Of a DNA stretch of 64,000 nucleotides, positions 57,034 to 64,000 are shown one piece after another. Both the position numbers and the translations under genes were made by a program. Position 1 is the stretch's first letter. Each line of letters begins with the position of its first letter. The stretch is from Cryptomeria japonica (Eukaryota; Streptophyta; Pinopsida; Cupressales; Cupressaceae): contig NC_081412.1 in NCBI RefSeq assembly GCF_030272615.1, positions 695,648,083-695,712,082 of the forward strand, written 5' to 3'. Under the pieces are notes generated by a model that searched no databases, was not told where the DNA came from, and worked only from the letters and a program-made list of their open reading frames with translations.

Positions 57034-57697
57034 CTGCAGTCAAACAACTCAATCATGTTAGTTATAGTGGCATTCACTGTTTATCACAAAATGCTACTCG
57101 CTAGCTAAATGCATATGGCTATCTACCCTAGTGACACTCACTGTTCATCACAAAGTGTTGCTATTTATCCTAATGGTACTCACTGTTCATCACAAAATAC
57201 TACGTGTGTGACACTCCCTGTTCATCACAAAGTGTTACTCACATTTGCACTCCCTGTTCATCACAAAGTGCTGCTCATATTTCAGTACTCCCTGTTCATC
57301 ACAAAGTACTCTATCTTGGTACTCACTGTTCATCACAAAGTGCCTTGATCTATCCTAGTCTTCCTAGAGGACCTGCTTGAGTGTATCCCCTTAGCAGCTT
57401 ATCCAATCGACAGCATATGTTCATCATAGAACTGCCGATTTGACCTATAAGATGCAAATTCATACTTTTCAAACGCAAACGCGCTTACATGACATAAACA
57501 CGCTCAAAGACTGCATAGACACGCCTGAAAAACAAAGACGTGCCTTCTTGACACAGACATGCCTAGTGAACACAAACGCGCCTGGACATTTTTTGACACT
57601 TTTTGGACCCTAGTCTAAGCACATTTATTACCCTATTCGACATCATTAATGACAAAATTAAATGCATCAAAGTACGAGGAGGTTTGGTGGTACTTAC
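57034..57697 (-). other. GypB PMD intron
   Basis: 664 bp, GTAAGT at the 5' end (57697) and TTTGACTGCAG at the 3' end (57034), with a possible branch site CTAAC about 25 bases before it. Joining restores the frame GEP/KYLP. It contains the minisatellite at 57070-57345 and GCGTCTGTGT-type motifs (57478-57590). Confidence 0.75.
57070..57345. repeat. Minisatellite in the GypB PMD intron
   Basis: About eight copies of actcactgttcatcacaaag, each followed by variable sequence, period about 35-50 bp. Not found in the GypA intron. Confidence 0.85.
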
Positions 57698-57763
57698 TGG
57701 CTCTCCTACCTCTGTTGGCCTCTGGAATCGGCGAACGCAGTCGAATCTGTGAGTGAAGGCCAT
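57698..57763 (-). pseudogene. GypB PMD gene, exon 1
   Basis: 22 codons from ATG at 57763: MAFTHRFDCVRRFQRPTEVGEP, ending exactly before GTAAGT in phase 0. The GypA exon 1 has 26 codons and the same phase. Confidence 0.7.
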
Positions 57764-57939
57764 CTCTGCTGACTGCTCCTGCTCTATTTTCGCTTTGCAA
57801 TATGCTCTTGTGGATGTGTAGATGACAATGAGGATGTATTTCCCCTGTGGTCTATCTTATAGACTACCCCTAGCCCTCGTCTCCCGAGTTAGTCTTCTTT
57901 ATCCCGTGACTTTGTCACTTTATCCGGTCAGTCCATTCT

Positions 57940-58103
57940 AGCCTTTCTTTCTTATCGAGAGATTGTCTGCAATCTTTTCAGACATTTTTCATCCAATCTC
58001 TCGAGGGGGCATATCATTCCCATTCTGGGGCAACTCTGTATCAGTTCATCTTATCTTCTTTGAAACAACGCGACAAGCCGCATTGTCTCAAAGAGGGGCA
58101 AAA
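57940..58103 (+). promoter_or_regulatory. GypB polypurine tract and conserved 3' block
   Basis: PPT AAAGAGGGGCAAAA at 58090-58103, directly before the LTR. The preceding ctcgagggggcat and GCATTGTCTC are shared with GypA (10440-10255, minus). Confidence 0.9.
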
Positions 58104-58883
58104 TGTAGACACCTAAAATTGTCTAGTCTAATTAAATAAATATTTTATTTATTTAATTATCTAAGCCTAATTCTTCTATTAATTAAATAAATCCTTATTT
58201 ATTTAATTAATTCATTTATCCTCTTCTAGCCTTATTTCTCATTTAAATAAATACATTTATTTATTTAAATTGTCATTTTCCTAAATTAAATAAATATTCT
58301 TATTTATTTAATTGATCCCACTTCTTCTATTAATTAAATAAATCTTTATTTATTTAATTAATTCATTAGCCTTTTCTACCTATGACACATGTCATTCATC
58401 TCTTAATTCATACACTACCTACCTCTTTCATTATTTTATTATTTCTTTTACCTACCCTCTAATCATAGCCGACCTCCTTTTACACCTCTCAATCTTATCC
58501 CTCCATTTCATATAGTGTCTTCTATATAAGGAGATGCTTCCTTCATTATCAAACCCTAATGACCTAATAAGCTAACTACTTGATCAATTGACTACACTAC
58601 GATCCTACTTGCAACCACATTTCGTTCTTTGTTGAGCTCTTGTGCACATAAAATCTGAGAGCAAATATATCAAGCAAGATCAATGGAGATAGGAAGAATG
58701 GAGATCAAAACCCTATTGGACATGTGATGGTATAATCTTTGTGATTTCATGTGATTTGCATTGTCTTAGGTAATCTTCATATGTTATGGTGGATCTTTGT
58801 TGATTGTTAGGCTAGGGTTTTGTGGTTGAATTCATTTAGCCTTTCAATATTGTTATTATTGTTATCCATTTTCACCATATACA
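58104..58883 (+). repeat. 3' LTR of GypB
   Basis: Same length as the 5' LTR; differences seen by eye include tattct/tatcct, attatc/attgtc, attgaa/attaaa, gaatac/gactac and gctagt/gctagg. TATA box ctatataagg at 58524-58533. Confidence 0.97.
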
Positions 58884-58888
58884 GATGC
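58884..58888. repeat. GypB target-site duplication, right
   Basis: gatgc, identical to 47642-47646. Confidence 0.95.
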
Positions 58889-59442
58889 TTTTCTCAGTTT
58901 TAAAGGAAATTGAACTAAAATTAAGATAAAATCAGAAAAAACTAATTTATTCTCTATTTCATTCAATTTTAATATTTAAATGTTTTAATTGTTTTCTTTG
59001 AGATTTTTTATCAATTTTTAATTTGTTTTTCAAGATTGTCTCGAATTGATTTCTTTTCTCAAATTTTAATTCGTTCTTGGTCAATTAATTCCTTTTTTGA
59101 TTTATTTCCTTTTTTGAAGTTTTGTGCTCATAATTTCCAATTCCTCTTTCTTGATTTGTTTCCTTTTTTGAAGATTTAATGGCAAATTGATTTATTTCAT
59201 TAAAAATGCTAGGATATTCAATAAAATAAATAAGATAATTTTTTTAAATTATTTACTTGGAATGATCAATTAATTAAATAAATATTTAATTAATATTGAG
59301 TGATTAATTTGCCATGTGACATTTGATGATTAAAGAGTTAATTGTGTGCTCAAGATTTATTTAATTGCCTTTGGTTAGGACCTTGGTGACGTTGTCAAGA
59401 TTAGGGGCTCATGGTTTAGATGACTATTTTTAGGGTATTACA

Positions 59443-59447
59443 ATCAT
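59443..59447. repeat. SoloC target-site duplication, right
   Basis: atcat, identical to 47109-47113, inside an atcatcatcat run, so slightly ambiguous. Confidence 0.7.
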
Positions 59448-60340
59448 CATCATCATCTATCAGCAAAAGTGATTGGAAAGCCTTATATGCAAAAGAATTG
59501 AAAGATATGAGGGAAGAAGATGAAGAATTGGAGCAACTGAAGCCTTATTTTCCAGAAGAGTACCTAATGGACCGATAGGAAGTAAGTATGAAGGAAAAGC
59601 ACCTTTTAAATATTTTGGATGTAATAAGATTGGTCATTTTGCATCTAGATGTCCTAAAAGGAATGCAAGATTTGAGGAAAGAGTTAAGAAATCATTTAAG
59701 CCTAACCATAACAGATATAGATTCAAGAAAAGTAAACAATGCTACATAGAAGATGAGGAAGGAGTAAGTGATGACTCTGGGGATGAACCGACAGAAGACT
59801 TTGCTACTAGATCTAGCAATGGAAAGGAATGTGTTTTCTATGCTTTAAAGGAAGATGAACTAGAACTAGCTATCATGAATGAAGAAAAGGCCCTGGCGTA
59901 AAAAGTTGAAGATAAGAATGAATGGGTAATTGATAGTGGATGCTCACATCATATGACTAGAGATAAAGAAAAAAATTTGTCCCTGCAAGAATATAATGGC
60001 GGTCAAGTCAGATTTGGAGATGACAAAGCATGTATGATCAAAGGTAGAGGTACTATTTATCTGGATGGTAAGCATAATACTGAAAAATGTCTATTATGTA
60101 GAAGGTTTAAAGAATAACCTTTTGAGTGTTGGTCAATTGGTAAACAAGGGTTTTCAACTTCAGTTTAAAGATAGAAAATACAAAATCATTAACAAGACTG
60201 GTTTGGAGATTGCAAATGGTATTCAGATTGGAGGTAATATCTTTCACTTGAACACTGGTAGTAAGACATGTTTGATTGCTCATATTGATGAGAGTTGGTT
60301 ATGGCATAAGAGGTTGTGTCATGTTAAATTTTGATTGTAT
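59448..60340 (+). pseudogene. CopE gag C-part and protease
   Basis: Continues gag after the insertion (SKSDWKALYAKELKD). A 1-base deletion near 59545 shifts the frame. The zinc knuckle is YFGCNKIGHFASRC with Tyr for the first Cys. Protease has an intact WVIDSGCSHHMTRDK (about 59920). A stop lies near 59898. Another shift near 60090 leads into the pre-integrase part with WLWHKRLCHV. Confidence 0.88.
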
Positions 60341-61130
60341 TGTTAAGATCAGTTCAACTAAGGCAGTTAGAGATATACCTAAGATTGTGAAGCCTCATAA
60401 TCTGGTATGTAAGGAATGTCAATTGGGAAAGCAAGTTAGAACTTCTTTTAAGATCATACAAGATAAATATAATATTGTCATGATTTGATTCACACTGACT
60501 TATGTGGTCCTACAAGGACTAGAAGCTTTCAAGGTGATAGGCATTTCATGTTGATTATTCTAGGATGATGTGGATGACTTTCCTTAGGGAGAAGTCTGAA
60601 GTCTTTGAGAAATTCAAGATCTTTAAAGCAAAGGTTGAAAAAGAAACAGGATTGAAAATCAAATGTCTAAGATCATATCAAGGCGGTGAATTTACTTCTC
60701 ATGAATTTAATAGTTATTGTGAGACAAATTGAATTAGGAGACAATTATCTACACCTCGGACTCCTCAGCAAAATGTAGTGGAAAGAAAGAACAAAACCAT
60801 TTGGATGCAGCAAGATCTATGATGATGGAAGTCAAATTGCCTCACATCTACTGGAGAGAAGCAATGGGTACAACAATCTACACATTCAATAGAGTTCACA
60901 TCAAAGGTGAAATCGGTAAGACCCCTTATGAATTATGGTTTGGACATACACCTACTGTTAAATATTTTAGAATTTTTGGAAGTAAATGCTATATCAAAAA
61001 AGATGATTCAATTGGATGGTTTGATCCTAGATGTGATGAAGGGATATTTCTTGGTTATTCAATTCAAAGCAAAGCATATAGATGTTATAACAAAAGATTG
61101 TAGAAAATTGTGGAGAGGGATAATGTGAAA
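60341..61130 (+). pseudogene. CopE integrase
   Basis: Several frame changes. Visible parts: CKECQLGKQ (about 60405-60431), HTDLCGP codons (about 60490), RSYQGGEF with Tyr for the second Asp (60676-60678), and the C-part 60801-61103 (HIYWREAMGTTIYTFNRV, GYSIQSKAYRCYNKRL). Confidence 0.9.
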
Positions 61131-61268
61131 GTGGATGAGCAGTACATAAATTAATCTATATCATATGATAGAGAACCGACAGTGGAAATGATCATAATTG
61201 AACTGGCAATGCCTCAACCGGTATAGGAAACTGAGAAAGTTACACTGGCACAATAAAAAAATTCAATT

Positions 61269-62141
61269 GTGACTTATGATCAGAGTAGTGAATGTGAAGT
61301 TCAAAAAACACCAAGGTATGTAAGGTTAAATCACTCTAAAGATCAAATCATTGGAGATAGGAACAAGGGAGTTATGACAAGAAGAAGACTGGAAAATGAA
61401 GAGGTATATCTTATTTATCTAATTGATCCAGCATCTTTTATTGAAGATTGTAAAGATAAACATTGGTTAAAAGCTATGGAAGATGAATTAGATCAGATAG
61501 AGAAGAATGAGACTTGGACTTTAGTTCCCCGGCCTAAAAATAAGAATGTTATTGGAACTAAATGGGTTTTCAAAAATAAATTGAATGAGGATGGTCAAGT
61601 TGTAAGAAACAAGGCTAGAATGGTTTGTAAAGGATATTCTCAAATGGAAGGAATTGATTATGGTGAGACATTTGCACCTGTAGCTAGAATTGAAGTTGTT
61701 AGACTATTTCTTGCCTATGCAGCCTATAAGAACTATAAGGTTTATCAAATGGATGTTAAATGTGCATTTTTGAATGGTGAACTTGAGGAAGAAGTATACA
61801 TTGAGAAACCTAATGGATTTTCACTAATAGATGATAAAGATATAGTTTGCAGATTGAAGAAAGCTTTATATGGATTGAAACAAGCTCCTAGAGCTTGGTA
61901 TGCAAGGTTGGATAAATATATTTTGAAATTTGGTTTTACTAAAGGCAATGCTGATAGTAATTTATATTATAAAATTACTGATGATAATATTCTAATTATT
62001 GAAGTATTTGTTGATGATATCATTTTTGGAGGAGAAGATAAATTGTGCATGGAATTCGCTAACAACATGAAGAATGAATTTGAAATGTCCATGATTGGTG
62101 AGATGAAATTTTTCTTAGGTTTGCAGACTACTCAAACTTGA
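61269..62141 (+). CDS. CopE reverse transcriptase
   Basis: 290 codons: linker TPRYVRLNHSKDQIIGD, then the complete copia RT core with [51 protein letters not shown] and the catalytic FVDDIIFGG. It ends at a TGA created by an extra T near 62138 (QTTQT); the following sequence KGIFICQTKY is in another frame. The best-preserved RT in the window together with Cop2. Confidence 0.93.
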   Translation: MTYDQSSECEVQKTPRYVRLNHSKDQIIGDRNKGVMTRRRLENEEVYLIYLIDPASFIEDCKDKHWLKAMEDELDQIEKNETWTLVPRPKNKNVIGTKWVFKNKLNEDGQVVRNKARMVCKGYSQMEGIDYGETFAPVARIEVVRLFLAYAAYKNYKVYQMDVKCAFLNGELEEEVYIEKPNGFSLIDDKDIVCRLKKALYGLKQAPRAWYARLDKYILKFGFTKGNADSNLYYKITDDNILIIEVFVDDIIFGGEDKLCMEFANNMKNEFEMSMIGEMKFFLGLQTTQT

Positions 62142-62961
62142 CAAAGGCATTTTTATCTGTCAAACTAAGTATATGAGGGAATTGTTGAAGAAGTTTTCTA
62201 TGGATAATTCCAAATCGGTAAGTACTCCTATGGTGACAAGTGAGAAATTATCTATCAAGGATACTTCTACACTGGTAAATCCGACAAGGTATAAGTCTAT
62301 GATTGGTGGCTTGTTCTATCTAACTCAGACTAGACCGGATATTATGAATGTAGTAAGTATTATTTCTAGATATCAAAGTAATCCTAAAGAAAATCATGAA
62401 TGTGCAGTAAAGAGGATATTCCAGTATTTGCAAGGAACAAAAGAATATAACTTATGATATTCTAGAGATGATGATTTCACTTTATGTGCATATATCGACT
62501 CAGATTGGGTAGGAGATACTGATGACAGGAAGAGCACTTCTGGTGGAGCTTTCTTTCTTGGAAAGAAACTGGTTTCATGGATCAGCAAAAAATAGTCATG
62601 CATTTCTTTATCTACTACAGAAGCTGAGTATGTTGGAGCAGCAACTAATTGTACTCAAGTTTTATGGATGAAGAAAATGTTGAAGTATATCAAGGTAAAT
62701 TGTAGTGAACCGGTAGTTATCTACTGTGATAACTCTGTAGCTATTGACATGTCTAAGAATCTAGTATTTCACTCTAAGACTAAGCATATATCAATAAAGT
62801 ATAACTTTCTGAAGGACAAGGTAGAAGGAAAGGAAGTCAAATTGGTTTATGTGAACACTAAAGAACATATTGCAGATATATTCACTAAACCATTGTCAAA
62901 GGAGTCATTTGAGTATTTGAGAGATAGGTTAGGGGTTTCTACCCCTCCAGCAAAGACTTGA
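62142..62961 (+). pseudogene. CopE RNase H
   Basis: 62173-62457 is the connection ([27 protein letters not shown]), stopped by TGA 62455-62457 where Cop2 has Trp (LGLWYP). It resumes as RNase H with CAYIDSDWVGDTDDRKSTSGG, TAG 62593-62595 in place of the Gln of KKQSC, then STTEAEYVGAA, YCDNSVAIDMSKN and IADIFTKPLSKE to the natural end at 62961. Confidence 0.92.
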
Positions 62962-63309
62962 TTGATGCAATTTGTCATCAGTCTGACATGCATTATCAGA
63001 GATACTATTCATTCTGGCACTAATGAATGGTGCTACTACTTAGGGGGAGTAGTCAGCTAAGAGATTCAGAGAATTACATTATTCCTTTGATATTTGTGTC
63101 ATATTTTTGACATTGATGTCAAAAATATGGAGATATAGTGATGTGAAAAATAATTTCAGAGCTTTACAGAGACATCATTCACATGGGGAGAGTTATTGAT
63201 ATTCAGGAGATTGTTGGTTGTCTTCCACAAGGGGAGACTTGTTCGGCATTTTTTTGGTACTTAGATGTTTTTCACATCTAGTGTTGCCATCAATGCCAAA
63301 GGGGGAGAT
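62962..63309 (+). promoter_or_regulatory. CopE 3' UTR and polypurine tract
   Basis: PPT-like motifs at about 63040 (ttagggggagtag), 63228 (caaggggaga) and the PPT proper GCCAAAGGGGGAGAT at 63295-63309 next to the LTR. Confidence 0.88.
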
Positions 63310-64000
63310 TGTTGGCATTATGGATGAATTGATTATGTGTTGCATTGATTTTTTGTCATTGATGTCAACACTAGTTTTTCTGGTTGGTTACCGGTAGAAG
63401 ATCTAGTGTTACTGATAGAAGAGATGATCTGTTGGACACTTTCAACATGTTTGGATCAATGGAGTATGCTTGATTTTATGTGTTACATGTTCCTAGAGCA
63501 TGTTTTGGTCAATTGGTATTGACTTGGTGATTGGATGTTATCTTACACTCTTGTAAACCCTTACCAGCATTGGTTTAAGGTTTTACCAATAGAGCTTTCA
63601 CTAAGGAATCTTGATAGGATGCATAAGTGGTGTTGGTGTGGATTTCAGGATGCTAAATATGTTCTTTGATCATGCTTCAACTTCTTGAAAATATTTCTTT
63701 GGCGTGCTAGACCCATAATAGGTCTGGTGCCTGTTTAGGTTATGGACCGGTATCATGTTAATGTTTACTCTACACATTGCTAGGATGTTTCAAGATGTTC
63801 TATTGATTGGTTAATGCTATTTTGGTCTTAAGAAGACATGGCATATCATTTTAATATGGATTTATGTAATGATCTTATTGAAATATCTTTTAGGTGGCCG
63901 ACCTAATTGGTTTAGGCCATAAGGTTGGTATAAAATGATGTAAGATCTCATTGTAGATCATGGGAATGGGGAATAAGTGTTGTGGTCTTAAAATACAATA
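63310..64000 (+). repeat. 3' LTR of CopE, cut by window end
   Basis: Starts TGTTGGCATTATGGATG after the PPT; 691 bp visible, aligned with 45186 onward including ggtataaaatgatg near 63925. Confidence 0.93.

Larger units (their letters stand above)
47647..58883 (+). mobile_element. GypB: young non-autonomous Ty3/gypsy element with antisense PMD gene
   Basis: 11,237 bp with two 780-bp LTRs (47647-48426, 58104-58883) and a perfect duplication gatgc (47642-47646, 58884-58888). Plus strand: primer site, 2.4-kb leader, gag-protease frame (50830-53970), a fused frame ending in the integrase C-terminal domain (to 54931), a long 3' region with a PMD gene on the minus strand, and a PPT. RT, RNase H and the integrase core are missing. 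About eight LTR differences (about 1%) make it the youngest element that can be dated here. Confidence 0.97.
47114..59442 (-). repeat. SoloC: solo LTR in CopE gag, split by GypB
   Basis: Without GypB and one of its duplications it is 1087 bp. On the minus strand it starts TGTAATACCCTAAAAATAG and ends CACACACA. Flanked by atcat at 47109-47113 and 59443-59447. No internal region is present, so this is the recombination product of a full element of a further LTR family (a gypsy-type TGTAA.ACCC start). Confidence 0.8.
45186..64000 (+). mobile_element. CopE: Ty1/copia element with 12-kb nested insertion, runs off right edge
   Basis: 5' LTR 45186-46390, primer site 46393-46403, gag start 46449-47108, insertion 47114-59442 (SoloC with GypB inside), gag end and protease 59448-60110, integrase 60110-61130, RT and RNase H 61269-62961, PPT and 3' LTR from 63310. 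Without the insertion the visible element is about 6.5 kb. Many stops and frame changes. Confidence 0.95.

Overview
This window looks like intergenic heterochromatin of a plant with a large, retrotransposon-rich nuclear genome. A gymnosperm such as a conifer is my guess, but nothing in the sequence proves the taxon. I find no convincing host gene, tRNA, rRNA or CRISPR. Nearly all 64 kb can be assigned to LTR retrotransposons nested in one another. They fall into three groups: autonomous-type Ty1/copia elements, non-autonomous relatives of them that carry a large unknown protein, and non-autonomous Ty3/gypsy elements that carry an antisense plant mobile domain (PMD) gene.

Layout, left part. 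1-5018 is a minus-strand copia (Cop1), cut by the left edge, inserted in 5019-8135, the 3' part of a plus-strand non-autonomous element (ParX). ParX is itself inserted in a second such element (ParY, 8136-27299). ParY has a gag with several zinc knuckles, a 1106-codon accessory frame (22546-25863), a polypurine tract and a 3' LTR. A 13-kb minus-strand gypsy element (GypA, 8837-21794) interrupts a ParY zinc knuckle. 27300-28357 is unassigned, with one possible LTR.

Layout, right part. 28358-35044 is a complete minus-strand copia (Cop2). 35045-45072 is a truncated plus-strand copia (CopD) interrupted by a complete minus-strand copia (CopF, 36796-43527, TSD gattc). 45186-64000 is a plus-strand copia (CopE) running off the right edge. 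CopE is interrupted by a minus-strand solo LTR (SoloC, 47114-59442, TSD atcat), which is interrupted by a plus-strand gypsy element (GypB, 47647-58883, TSD gatgc). The GypB LTRs differ at only about eight sites in 780 bp.

How the parts work together. The copia elements supply the usual gag, protease, integrase, reverse transcriptase and RNase H, but I see none with an intact integrase catalytic triad. Cop1 and Cop2 have Asn for the first Asp; CopD, CopE and CopF share Tyr for the second Asp. ParX and ParY have no pol, yet use the same polypurine tract/LTR junction and LTR 3' edge as the copias, so they probably moved in trans. GypA and GypB lack reverse transcriptase but share a leader block of about 500 bp, a GCGTCTGTGT-type repeat, an identical PPT region, and the antisense PMD gene with one phase-0 intron at the same position. 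Stop codons are largely of the CAG-to-TAG, TGG-to-TAG/TGA and CGA-to-TGA kind, which fits deamination of methylated cytosine.

Most interesting candidates: the ParX/ParY accessory protein family (ParY keeps 3.3 kb in one frame despite 17 stop codons, 13 of them TAG, and carries a long E/K/R helix) and the antisense, intron-bearing PMD cargo shared by GypA and GypB.
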